Shown here in pieces: positions 1 through 8,283 of a stretch of DNA of 64,000 nt. Position 1 is the stretch's first letter; each line of letters starts with the position of its first letter. Origin of the DNA: JAFMPW01 sp040830565 (GTDB taxonomy: Bacteria; Bacteroidota; Bacteroidia; Flavobacteriales; Flavobacteriaceae). The stretch is taken from the NCBI GenBank assembly GCA_040830565.1, contig JBFOMC010000068.1, forward strand, positions 1 through 64,000. Reading direction: 5' to 3'. A program made the position numbers and the translations under genes. The notes under the pieces are model-generated. The model searched no databases, was not told the origin of the DNA, and saw only the letters and a program-made list of their open reading frames with translations.

Positions 1-1367
1 CCGTTATTAGGCCATTCCATCATGATGGCGTAAAGTTTATTGCCCTTCTGTGTAAATCTGATATCCTGGCCGGTAAAATCCTTGTTTTGTCCCTCAGAAT
101 GGTGTCCCTTTTTTACCTCTGTTGGCCCCTCCCCAAAGGTTTCCCAATACTTTGTGTCATAAATGGCTTCTCCATTTACCGAGAGCCAATCTCCAATTTC
201 AAGAAGTATTTTCCTTTGGTCCTCAGGAATAATCCCGTCAGCTCTTGGTCCTACATTTAAAAGTAGGTTTCCATTTTTGGATACAATATCTACCAGATCA
301 TCTATCAATTGGTTGGTAGTTTTTGATTGCCAATCAGTCACATAACACCAGGAGTTTTTCCCTATGGAAGTATCGGTCTGCCATGGCAGTTCTCTGATTC
401 CGGGAAGCTTCCCTCGCTCCAAATCGTATATTACTGTACCTTCAGGAAAGGCGTTGTGGTTAAAATTCTTGTCTTGTAGCACCACTTCTTTGCCCCATTC
501 AATTCCTTTATTGTAATAGTAAGCTGCAATTTTAGGACGATATTCCGCATAGTCAGGAATATCAAGATAAAAATCGAACCAAAGAATATCAGGTTCATAA
601 TTGTCTATAAGATCGACCGTTCTATTCCACCATTTCTCCTTAAATTCCTCAGAAACAGGTTCTGTTACGTCCTTTCCTTTTGGAGAATAGAGGTCGGCAT
701 ATTCCGGATCTACGGTGTCGAAATGGTCTTTTTTATTATAGAAAGACCAGTTAAAGGCGTAATGCGATGAGGCACCCATGATCATTCCCTGCTTTCGTCC
801 TTCCTCAAATAGTTCCCCAAGAACATCTCTTTTAGGCCCCATTGCGGCGGCGTTCCATCGGGTGGTATTTGATTTATACATGGCAAAGCCGTCATGATGG
901 TCCGCCACAGGAATTACATATTTGGCTCCGGCTTTTTTAAAGAGATCTATCCAGGCAGCAGGGTCAAATTTTTCCGCCTTAAACATAGGGATGAAGTCCT
1001 TATATCCAAACTCCTTCTGGTCTCCCCAGGTTTTTTTATGGTGCAGGTAGGTGTCATTAGGCCCTAGTTTTTGTAAATTAAGTTGGGCCGTAAAAGTGGC
1101 TGTATCCATATACATTCTCCTTGGGTACCACTCAGAACCAAATGCAGGTACTGAATAAGCTCCCCAATGAATGAAAATTCCGAATTTCTTTTGATTAAAC
1201 CACTCAGGGTCTTTGTAGTTTTTTTTGATGGATTCCCAATTGGGTTCAAATTTTGGAATTGAATCCATGGCCGAAGCCATTTCGCCATCTGCTTTTTTTT
1301 CAGATTTACAGGCCCCAAAACAAACTAGGACCGCTATAATAACAGGGAGGTGCAATTTAAATTTCAT
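1..1367 (-). CDS. GH29 alpha-L-fucosidase / alpha-L-galactosidase family lipoprotein (3' end missing)
   Basis: The frame stays open from an ATG at 1367 to the left window edge (about 455 codons), so the C-terminus lies outside. The N-terminus is a lipoprotein signal ending in a CFGAC lipobox, so the protein is probably anchored in a membrane. The GH29 barrel is recognisable: FGIFIHWG near residue 65, then the YVIPVADHHDGFAMY block, and PDILWFD, whose Asp is the expected catalytic nucleophile. GH29 enzymes are retaining exo-alpha-L-fucosidases, but members in porphyran loci of gut Bacteroides have been reported to remove L-galactose. With sulfatases and a GH117 gene nearby, alpha-L-galactosidase activity on porphyran is a reasonable inference. 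The gene reads away from the P450 cluster, downstream of the AraC gene on the same strand. Family is sure; substrate is not. Confidence 0.9.
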   Translation of the reverse strand, partial: MKFKLHLPVIIAVLVCFGACKSEKKADGEMASAMDSIPKFEPNWESIKKNYKDPEWFNQKKFGIFIHWGAYSVPAFGSEWYPRRMYMDTATFTAQLNLQKLGPNDTYLHHKKTWGDQKEFGYKDFIPMFKAEKFDPAAWIDLFKKAGAKYVIPVADHHDGFAMYKSNTTRWNAAAMGPKRDVLGELFEEGRKQGMIMGASSHYAFNWSFYNKKDHFDTVDPEYADLYSPKGKDVTEPVSEEFKEKWWNRTVDLIDNYEPDILWFDFYLDIPDYAEYRPKIAAYYYNKGIEWGKEVVLQDKNFNHNAFPEGTVIYDLERGKLPGIRELPWQTDTSIGKNSWCYVTDWQSKTTNQLIDDLVDIVSKNGNLLLNVGPRADGIIPEDQRKILLEIGDWLSVNGEAIYDTKYWETFGEGPTEVKKGHHSEGQNKDFTGQDIRFTQKGNKLYAIMMEWPNN

Positions 1368-1477
1368 AAGGTGCTGATTAGTGCTAGCTAAATTCAACTA
1401 TTATGAAAGATTCAGAAATAACGAATGTCTTAATAAGTACAACAAATGGTCATGGCTACTAATTTTGCTTATCTATC

Positions 1478-2341
1478 TTAAACTTCGTGGCCTTGGTCTA
1501 CATAGGTTGACGCATGCTTTTGTTGGTAACTAAGCGGGGTGCAACCCATAAACTTATTGAACTGCCGGTAAAAAAAAGGAAGGGAGTCATAACCCGAGGC
1601 AAATCCTATTTGGGAAACAGAACTATCCGTATCCAATAGCATCCTCGCTGCCATGTTAATTCGGTATTCGTTTAGAAAGGTGAAAAATGGGCGCCCCATC
1701 ATTTTAGTAAAAAATCTGGAAAAAGACTGTTCAGACAAATTAGTGATCTGCGACAATTCCTTTAGGTAAATCTTCCTGTCGTAATTGGCCTCTACATAGT
1801 TGTATATCTTGGTCATGCGATTTCCGTATTCTGAAGGGATATCATCCGTAAAGCTAGCCTTAGATAAGGTTCTATAGCTACACTTAGAGAGTCTGACCAA
1901 AATTCTCAATAATTCGACATACATATCTTGCCGATCTAGTTGTGGAAAATTAACAAGCGCCTTTAGTATAGATGAGGTTTCAGCGCTGTTGAAAAGTATT
2001 CCTCTTGAAGCCGTTTTCAATAGTTCAAAAACCGATTTCAATTCCGGAACATTTGGAAACACCCCTTTGTTCCATTGTATTACTATGGACCTGGATCGCC
2101 CGGTAGATTGTAACTGATTTTTCCAGCAATGAGGCAAATTTGACCGCAGTAATACTAATTCTCCTGGTTTATAAGGGCCTACAAAGTCGCCCACAAACTT
2201 AGTTCCTACACTCTCTTCGATATAGGTTAACTCGTGTTGCGGATGAAAATGCCAGGGCATCTCAAAATTGGGTTTGTCGTAAGAGAATCCTATTATGGTC
2301 TTTTGTTGCCCTAGAAGTATTGGTTCTAAAATAGGTTTCAT
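1478..2341 (-). CDS. AraC-family transcriptional regulator
   Basis: This 287-residue protein has an N-terminal cupin-like ligand domain (HFHPQHELTYIEE near residue 31, followed by a GELVLLRSNLPHCW strand) and a C-terminal double helix-turn-helix of about 100 residues (KIYLKELSQITNLSEQSFSR, then SVSQIGFASGYDS and FFYRQFNKFMGCTPLSYQ). Such regulators usually bind a sugar and activate nearby catabolic genes. It is divergent from the P450 operon with about 217 bp between them, so it probably controls that operon, itself, or both. It is a paralogue of the regulator at 14455, which has the same layout and similar cupin motifs. The inducer is unknown; a methylated or anhydro-galactose is a guess from context. 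Confidence 0.9.
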   Translation of the reverse strand: MKPILEPILLGQQKTIIGFSYDKPNFEMPWHFHPQHELTYIEESVGTKFVGDFVGPYKPGELVLLRSNLPHCWKNQLQSTGRSRSIVIQWNKGVFPNVPELKSVFELLKTASRGILFNSAETSSILKALVNFPQLDRQDMYVELLRILVRLSKCSYRTLSKASFTDDIPSEYGNRMTKIYNYVEANYDRKIYLKELSQITNLSEQSFSRFFTKMMGRPFFTFLNEYRINMAARMLLDTDSSVSQIGFASGYDSLPFFYRQFNKFMGCTPLSYQQKHASTYVDQGHEV

Positions 2342-2558
2342 GGGTACCGTTATTTAGGTGCGGATCAAAGAAGTGGTCAGGCTAAACCAAGCGCGGCTAT
2401 TGATGGTTCTATCATATCTTATTTTGACATAAAAAAATCAATTCTCGTATTAAATATACAGAATAGTGTATGATTTGGCTAAAAAACACTACCGAATCTG
2501 ATTATTTTTAAGCAATTTTTGCAGGTATAAGAGATCAATATGATCACGATATAAAAAA

Positions 2559-3731
2559 ATGAATGTAGCAATGAAGAAAAGTGAATTTTCAGATCCTTTT
2601 GAGCAGGCGCGACTAGAAAAGGGCTTCGGGGAGATGAATGATCAGGATGATCCGGTTACTATGCTCTTACGGCATAAAGATGTGCGGAAGTGTGCACATA
2701 ACTACAAAACCTTCACCTCGGCTGCTGTTCCGGGCAGAATTGTGGTACCCTCTGAGGTCAACATCCGAGATACCAGACAGATTCCCTTTGAAGTGGACCC
2801 ACCGGTTCATACAGACTATAGGGCTGTGGTAGAGCCTTGGTTTAAAAGGCCCTTACAACCGCCATATCAGGAAAAATTGGCGTCAATAATAACTGCAATT
2901 GTCGATGAGGCCATTGAGAATGATAAGGTCGAGGTGGTCAATGAGTTTGCCCTACCATTACAATCAAGAGCTTTGACCTTATTACTCAACACCCCTCATG
3001 CCGAGGCGGAGACCTGGATCTCATGGGGCACTCATGTCTTTAGAAGTGAGGGGGAGGCCCTGGACGGTGACAAAGCGAATATACTATACGATTATATTGA
3101 TCAACAGATTGAGGCCGCCATTGAAAATCCTGGCGAAGATATGTACTCCGTGTTATTGGCTTCAGAATTTCAGGGAAGAAAACTGAGCAGGGAAGAAGTA
3201 AAGGGTGTAATGGTCCTCACTTTTGCCGGGGGCCGGGATACGGTCATAAATGCCGTCACCAATTCCATAGCATACTTGGCAGAACATTCGGAGTCGCTCA
3301 AACGCCTCCGAGAGGAGCCCGAGATAACTAGCAAGGCAGTGGAGGAGTTCATTCGCTATTTTGCTCCCTTAACCCACATGGGGCGTGTTGTTACTGAGGA
3401 CGTTCAGCTCTGCGAACATGCAGTAAAAGCAGATAGTCGTATTTCCTTGTGTTGGGCCTCTGCCAATAGGGATGCCTCAGTATTTGAAGATCCCAATGAG
3501 ATCGTATTGGATCGAAAAATAAATCCCCATGTGGGCTTTGGTTTTAGTCACCACAATTGTCTGGGAGCCACTCATGCGCGTCAAATTCTAAAGACCTTAC
3601 TTAATACGCTAGCTACTAAGGTTGCGTCTATAGAAATTCTTGATTATCAGGAAAACATAGAAGATCTTGAGAACTTTAAGCGGAAGGTAGGCTTTGACCG
3701 AATAAATGTAAAATTCAATAGATTAACTTAA
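2559..3731 (+). CDS. Cytochrome P450, probable 6-O-methyl-galactose demethylase (CYP236A-like)
   Basis: This is a soluble bacterial P450 of 390 residues. Visible landmarks are the I-helix AGGRDT oxygen-activation motif (about 223-228), the K-helix ExxR in EEFIR (about 260), and the heme loop FGFSHHNCLG with Cys334 as the axial thiolate ligand. The fourth position of the heme loop is Ser330 where the family pattern usually has Gly. The next two genes are its own ferredoxin and reductase, a complete class I electron chain. In marine Flavobacteriia this trio oxidatively demethylates 6-O-methyl-D-galactose from porphyran, giving galactose and formaldehyde. The zinc alcohol dehydrogenase downstream matches that scenario. 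An in-frame ATG five codons later is an alternative start. P450 identity is certain; the substrate follows from context. Confidence 0.93.
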   Translation: MNVAMKKSEFSDPFEQARLEKGFGEMNDQDDPVTMLLRHKDVRKCAHNYKTFTSAAVPGRIVVPSEVNIRDTRQIPFEVDPPVHTDYRAVVEPWFKRPLQPPYQEKLASIITAIVDEAIENDKVEVVNEFALPLQSRALTLLLNTPHAEAETWISWGTHVFRSEGEALDGDKANILYDYIDQQIEAAIENPGEDMYSVLLASEFQGRKLSREEVKGVMVLTFAGGRDTVINAVTNSIAYLAEHSESLKRLREEPEITSKAVEEFIRYFAPLTHMGRVVTEDVQLCEHAVKADSRISLCWASANRDASVFEDPNEIVLDRKINPHVGFGFSHHNCLGATHARQILKTLLNTLATKVASIEILDYQENIEDLENFKRKVGFDRINVKFNRLT

Positions 3732-3745
3732 AACAAAAATAAATT

Positions 3746-4054
3746 ATGGCGGAGATTACGTTTATAACCAGCAGTGGGGAAACGATTACTGTGAGCGGAA
3801 ATTCCGGATCTGTGATGACCCTGGCTGTTGACAACGGCATCAGCGGTATTGATGGAGACTGTGGGGGAGTTTGTTCCTGCGCTACCTGTCATGTCCATGT
3901 TGCTCCCGGAGATATGTCCAAAACCGGCGAGGCTAGTGAAATTGAGAAAGATATGTTGGAATTAGATGATAATGCTGATGAATATAGCCGATTGGGTTGC
4001 CAAATAGAAATTAGTGATGCTATTGACGGGGTGGTTTTACGCGTGGCGAAATAA
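3746..4054 (+). CDS. [2Fe-2S] ferredoxin, electron donor to the P450
   Basis: At 102 residues this is the usual length of an adrenodoxin/putidaredoxin-type ferredoxin. The cluster ligands are visible as C-x5-C-x2-C (the CGGVCSCATC stretch) plus a fourth Cys in LGCQIE near residue 91. It starts 14 bp after the P450 stop and is followed 15 bp later by the reductase ATG, so the three form one transcription unit. It should carry single electrons from the FAD reductase to the P450 in the cytoplasm. Function as the P450 redox partner is inferred from gene order, which matches other flavobacterial methyl-galactose demethylase loci. Confidence 0.95.
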   Translation: MAEITFITSSGETITVSGNSGSVMTLAVDNGISGIDGDCGGVCSCATCHVHVAPGDMSKTGEASEIEKDMLELDDNADEYSRLGCQIEISDAIDGVVLRVAK

Positions 4055-4069
4055 AGGAATTTGAAATCC

Positions 4070-5326
4070 ATGACTGTGCAAAAAACTACCGCTAAAGTAT
4101 GCATTGTGATCGGAGCCAGTCATGCGGGTGTAAATGTTGCCTTTGCTCTTAGACGGGAGGGCTGGGACGGCACTATTTTACTTTTTGATGCGGACAAGAC
4201 CTTGCCTTATCATCGTCCACCCTTATCAAAAACTTACTTCACAAGCGAAGATACTATTGAAAAGCATCTTTTAAAGCCCGCTGAAAGCTATGATAAGGAG
4301 AACATTACCCTGCGTTTGGGAGCTACTGTAAGTAGGATAGACAGTGAAACAAAAAGAGTAACTTTAGATGATGGCGAAACATTATCTTACGACAAGCTTG
4401 TGATCGCTACGGGTGCCCGTCCAATAATTCCCCCTATCCCTGGTATTGAGACTACGTCTGGGATCTTTCCATTGAGGACTGCTGCAGATGTTTCAAAGAT
4501 TCGAGATGCTCTGAAGCTAAGCGGGAACAAAAAAGTAGTGATTGTCGGAGGAGGTTATATAGGCCTGGAAACCGCAGCTTCTTTGAGTAAATTAAAGCTA
4601 GCGGTTACCGTGCTCGAAAGAGAAGAGCGCATTTTGGCAAGGGTTACTGCTCCGGATATGTCGGACTTTTTTCAGTGGCTTCATCAGGAGAATGGGGTTG
4701 AAGTATTAACATCTAAAGATGTGGTCGAGATAAAGACCGTTGGTAAAGAGAAACAGCTGGTCTGCGGCGATGGTTCTTACTATTTGGCAGATATGATCAT
4801 ATTAGGGGTGGGAATCAAAGTAAATAAGGAACTTGCGGCAAGTGCAGGACTAAAAACAAAAAATGGGATCTGTGTAGATGATAGGTGCAGAACAAGCAAT
4901 GAAGACATATTTGCAATAGGAGATTGTACGTATTATTACAGTGCCAGATACGACCGTTTTTTACGCTTGGAATCTGTTCAAAATGCCATTGATCAGGCCA
5001 AAGTTGCAGCTATGGCTATATGTGGTAAAGAGACAGTTTACGATTCTTTGCCTTGGTTTTGGTCAGATCAATACGATGTAAAGCTTCAAATGGTTGGTCT
5101 TTCCGAAGGCTTTACCGAGGCTTTGCTTAGAAAGGATGTGGAAGATGCCAAGAGTTTCTCCGTTTGGTATTTTAAAGGTGACCGTTTGCTGGCCGTAGAC
5201 GCGGTGAATAATACCAAGGCTTACGTCTATGGAACAAAAATCATTAAAGCTGACCAAAAAATAGATAAGTCAAAATTGGTGGATCCTTCAGAAGAATTTA
5301 AGTTGACTAACCTTTTGGTAGATTAG
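4070..5326 (+). CDS. NAD(P)H-dependent FAD ferredoxin reductase of the P450 system
   Basis: This is a two-dinucleotide-fold flavoprotein of the rubredoxin/putidaredoxin reductase type, about 418 residues. It shows an N-terminal FAD motif (VIGASHAG), the PYHRPPLSK signature of this family, a second NAD-binding glycine motif (VVIVGGGYIGLE near residue 165) and the FAD-closing motif IFAIGDC near residue 285. The frame extends nine bases upstream to a TTG at 4061. The ATG at 4070 is preferred because it has an AGGA-like sequence at suitable distance and gives a normal N-terminus. It would oxidise NAD(P)H and reduce the adjacent ferredoxin. Confidence 0.94.
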   Translation: MTVQKTTAKVCIVIGASHAGVNVAFALRREGWDGTILLFDADKTLPYHRPPLSKTYFTSEDTIEKHLLKPAESYDKENITLRLGATVSRIDSETKRVTLDDGETLSYDKLVIATGARPIIPPIPGIETTSGIFPLRTAADVSKIRDALKLSGNKKVVIVGGGYIGLETAASLSKLKLAVTVLEREERILARVTAPDMSDFFQWLHQENGVEVLTSKDVVEIKTVGKEKQLVCGDGSYYLADMIILGVGIKVNKELAASAGLKTKNGICVDDRCRTSNEDIFAIGDCTYYYSARYDRFLRLESVQNAIDQAKVAAMAICGKETVYDSLPWFWSDQYDVKLQMVGLSEGFTEALLRKDVEDAKSFSVWYFKGDRLLAVDAVNNTKAYVYGTKIIKADQKIDKSKLVDPSEEFKLTNLLVD

Positions 5327-5385
5327 CTTGCCATATTTTTAATACAAATTGGAAAACAGCCTGGACCATCGCTAAAAAGAGAATT

Positions 5386-6504
5386 ATGCACTTACATTCT
5401 AAATCTGCTATTGCCACAGGAGACGGAAATTTTGTGATAGACCAGGTAAAGCTAAGCTCCCCTCGCCCCGATGAGGTTTTGGTTAAGATGAAGGCTGCCG
5501 GACTTTGTCATACAGATCACGATTCTCTCCATTGGGGCAAACCAATAGTTATGGGTCATGAAGGCGCCGGCATTGTCGAGGAGATCGGTGCTGAGGTCAC
5601 AAATTTTGCCGTTGGAGATCGTGTAATTCTGAACTGGGCCACACCTTGTGGAGTATGTTTTCAGTGTTCTTTAGGCAATCAGCATATTTGTGAGACAAAC
5701 TCGCCTGTGGTCGCCGGTAGTAATGGTTTCACACCAGGGCATGCCCATCTACAGGGAACTACATATAAAGGTAAGCCCATTGAACGCTCTTTTAACCTGG
5801 GGACTATTTCTGAATATGCGCTGGTTAAAGCGTCTGCCGTGGTCAGGAACCCATCAGCTAAAATGTCTTTCCCTGCCGCTAGCATCATCAGTTGTGGCGT
5901 AATGACCGGATACGGGTCTGTAGTAAATTCTGCCAAGGTGGTTGAAGGGAGCTCTGTAGTGGTTTTAGGCACTGGAGGAGTTGGTCTCAGTGTTATTCAA
6001 GGCGCAAAGATCAGCAAAGCCAATATGATCATAGCTATAGATATCAATGAAGGACGTCTTGACATGGCCAAAGCCTTTGGGGCAACGCATATAATAAAGG
6101 CAGAAAAAAGCGATATTGGCTTACTAAAAGCCTCAGAATCTGTGAAACAAATGACGGGGGGAAGAGGGGCCGACTACGCCTTTGAATGTACTGCCGTCCC
6201 GGAACTTGGAGTAGCACCGCTGGCCATGGTAAGAAATGCAGGGACAGCCGTTCAGGTGAGTGGAATTGAACAGGAAATTACCGTCGATATGAATTTATTT
6301 GAATGGGACAAGGTTTATATCAATCCCCTATATGGCGGTTGTAACCCGCAGAAAGACTTTCCTCAGATTGTAGCCCATTATAATTCAGGATCCTTAAAAC
6401 TAGAAGAAATGATCTCGAAAACCTATAGTCTGGATCAATTAGACCAGGCTTTTTCCGATATGTTATCCGGGAAAAATGCTAAAGGAGTCATCGTATTTGA
6501 TTAA
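5386..6504 (+). CDS. Zinc-dependent alcohol dehydrogenase, probable formaldehyde-detoxifying enzyme
   Basis: This medium-chain dehydrogenase (372 residues) resembles class III alcohol/formaldehyde dehydrogenases. The catalytic zinc ligands are Cys41 (GLCHTDHDS) and His58-Glu59 (GHEGAG). The structural zinc lobe is complete with Cys88, Cys91, Cys94 and Cys102. The Rossmann motif is VLGTGGVGLS. It lies 59 bp behind the ferredoxin reductase, in the operon that would release formaldehyde by sugar demethylation. A dehydrogenase beside this P450 system has been linked to formaldehyde disposal in marine Flavobacteriia. The true substrate could be free formaldehyde or a formaldehyde-thiol adduct; the neighbouring esterase favours the adduct. 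Confidence 0.9.
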   Translation: MHLHSKSAIATGDGNFVIDQVKLSSPRPDEVLVKMKAAGLCHTDHDSLHWGKPIVMGHEGAGIVEEIGAEVTNFAVGDRVILNWATPCGVCFQCSLGNQHICETNSPVVAGSNGFTPGHAHLQGTTYKGKPIERSFNLGTISEYALVKASAVVRNPSAKMSFPAASIISCGVMTGYGSVVNSAKVVEGSSVVVLGTGGVGLSVIQGAKISKANMIIAIDINEGRLDMAKAFGATHIIKAEKSDIGLLKASESVKQMTGGRGADYAFECTAVPELGVAPLAMVRNAGTAVQVSGIEQEITVDMNLFEWDKVYINPLYGGCNPQKDFPQIVAHYNSGSLKLEEMISKTYSLDQLDQAFSDMLSGKNAKGVIVFD

Positions 6505-6512
6505 TTTGAACC

Positions 6513-7304
6513 ATGTTCAGAACTACAGAAATATCTGATCCTAAATTTGAATCGAACCACCTAAGGTTCATCACTATCAAGAGTAAAAATCTTAAAGGAA
6601 GGGGAGATATCTGCCTTTTTGTGCCCCCGGGAAAAGTTTTGGAAGAGGTACCGCTGGTGATTCTTCTGCACGGGGTTTATGGAAGTTCCTGGGTTTGGAC
6701 ACAAAAAGGAGGAGTACATATAACGGCCCTTGACATGATGAGTCGAGACGAAATAAAACCTATGGTGATTGCTATGCCCTCCGATGGGCTTTGGGGAGAC
6801 GGCTCCGCCTATCTGGCACACAACAATAGGGATTTTGAACAGTGGATTGTCAATGATGTTAGGACGGCGGTTATTAACAATATTGAGGGGGTTACTAAGA
6901 AGTCCAAAGTATGCATTGGAGGATTGTCTATGGGAGGCTTTGGAGCCCTGAGGCTCGGAATTAAATACAGTGGTGTCTTTAGTGCAATTTCCGCGCATTC
7001 TGCCATCACAGCTATAGATCAAATGCCTTTGTTTGTAGAAGAGCCACTGCAAAATTTTGTTCAGGATACGAATGAAGAAAATGCTGTACTCCCTCTGGCG
7101 ATCAGCAAAAAAAATAATTTGCCTAAGATCAGATTTGACTGTGGCCGGGAAGATCTCTTAATAGATCACAACAGGGCTTTACACCAGGGCCTTTTAGAAA
7201 ATGCGATTGAACATAAATACGAAGAATTTTCCGGTGCCCACGAATGGCCTTACTGGCAGGAACATATAAAAGACAGTCTCCGATTTTTTAATTCGACCAT
7301 CTGA
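6513..7304 (+). CDS. Alpha/beta hydrolase of the esterase D / S-formylglutathione hydrolase type
   Basis: The protein has 263 residues and no signal peptide, so it is probably cytoplasmic. The nucleophile elbow is GLSMGG with Ser139; the oxyanion strand is VILLHGVYGSSW; the likely acid lies in CGREDLLID and the likely His in SGAHEWPYW. This is the esterase D fold used by S-formylglutathione hydrolases, which release formate from formyl-thiol esters. It starts 8 bp after the alcohol dehydrogenase, so the pair would suit a two-step thiol-dependent oxidation of formaldehyde to formate. A sugar-ester deacylase such as a carbohydrate acetyl-esterase is the main alternative, since many family members act on those. 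Confidence 0.82.
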   Translation: MFRTTEISDPKFESNHLRFITIKSKNLKGRGDICLFVPPGKVLEEVPLVILLHGVYGSSWVWTQKGGVHITALDMMSRDEIKPMVIAMPSDGLWGDGSAYLAHNNRDFEQWIVNDVRTAVINNIEGVTKKSKVCIGGLSMGGFGALRLGIKYSGVFSAISAHSAITAIDQMPLFVEEPLQNFVQDTNEENAVLPLAISKKNNLPKIRFDCGREDLLIDHNRALHQGLLENAIEHKYEEFSGAHEWPYWQEHIKDSLRFFNSTI

Positions 7305-7364
7305 GGCCAAGAATTGAGATTTTAAGTTTACCTTAATGCTATTACCTCATAAGATGCATTATCA

Positions 7365-8246
7365 ATGACAGGAATAAAAGATCTTGCCGAAGAACACGGC
7401 CTGGTGTCCGAACTGTTTAGGCTTCCAACCACCCAGGAAGAGTGGGATCAATATAAATTAAGTGATGAACAGCTGGCTCATTTTCATGAATACGGATATG
7501 TATCGGGAATTAAGTTGCTTGAAGATGAGCAGATCCAAGTTTTGAAAAAAGAGCTTGAAGAGCTTAGAGATCCAAAACATCCCGGACATCATTTGTTTTA
7601 TGAGTTTCACAGCAATGAGTCTGAAGACCCCAATGCGGTGCTATTCCATTCTCTTGGACATTGGCGCATAAGTCCTGGTTTTCATGACGTACTATGGAAT
7701 CCTGCATTTTTGATGGCAGCTCACCAGCTTTTAGAACATAAGGCGGTGCGTTTCTGGCACGATCAGCTGTTTTGTAAGCCAGCCAGGCATGGTGGAGTAG
7801 TGGCCTGGCATCAGGATTACTCGTACTGGACACGCACCATTGCCATGCAGCATTTAACCTGCTGGACCGGTCTTGACGATGCTACCACTGCCAATGGATG
7901 TCTTCATTACATCCCCAGGAGTCATAAATGGGGCTTACTGGATGCCCCTGCTCTCGCGGGAGATATGGAAGGCTTAATGGCACATCTCTCAAAAGATCAA
8001 AAGGCGGCATTTAAACCGGTTTCTATTGAACTCAAGAAAGGATATAGTACTTTCCATCACCCTTTAATGGTACATGGTTCCTATGAAAACAAATCGGAAT
8101 TCAGCAGAAGAGCCTTTGTCTTAAACGTTTTTGCAGATGGAACAGTTTCCAATACCAATGACGAACTTTTGGCAGGAGTTCCCAAAATCCCCAAAGGACA
8201 TAAAATGGAAGGTAAATTCTTTCCCTTGTTGTATCCCCCTAACTAA
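7365..8246 (+). CDS. Phytanoyl-CoA dioxygenase (PhyH) family Fe(II)/2-oxoglutarate oxygenase
   Basis: This is a 293-residue single-domain PhyH-like protein. The iron triad is visible as His149-x-Asp151 (WHQDYSYW) and His237 (HPLMVHGSY), and Arg248 or Arg249 is placed to bind 2-oxoglutarate. No signal peptide is present, so it should act in the cytoplasm. It is the last gene of the P450 transcription unit, 60 bp after the esterase and 37 bp before a sulfatase. Family members hydroxylate varied small molecules. Hydroxylating a methyl ether would demethylate it, so a second demethylase for another methylated galactose is possible. The substrate is unknown. Confidence 0.88.
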   Translation: MTGIKDLAEEHGLVSELFRLPTTQEEWDQYKLSDEQLAHFHEYGYVSGIKLLEDEQIQVLKKELEELRDPKHPGHHLFYEFHSNESEDPNAVLFHSLGHWRISPGFHDVLWNPAFLMAAHQLLEHKAVRFWHDQLFCKPARHGGVVAWHQDYSYWTRTIAMQHLTCWTGLDDATTANGCLHYIPRSHKWGLLDAPALAGDMEGLMAHLSKDQKAAFKPVSIELKKGYSTFHHPLMVHGSYENKSEFSRRAFVLNVFADGTVSNTNDELLAGVPKIPKGHKMEGKFFPLLYPPN

Positions 8247-8283
8247 ATGAAAATTTTCAGCCTACGCCTAAGGAAAATATAAT

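Noticed and set aside
2468..2477. TATGATTTG upstream of the P450 gene, also seen at 29664 and, as TATCATTTG, at 42263, considered as a -7 promoter element
   Set aside because: The Bacteroidota consensus is TAnnTTTG; these have one extra base, and no consistent -33 element was found. Such AT-rich 9-mers are expected by chance.
6561..7052. A 163-codon minus-strand frame
   Set aside because: It is antisense to the esterase, which has an intact catalytic triad and operon spacing.
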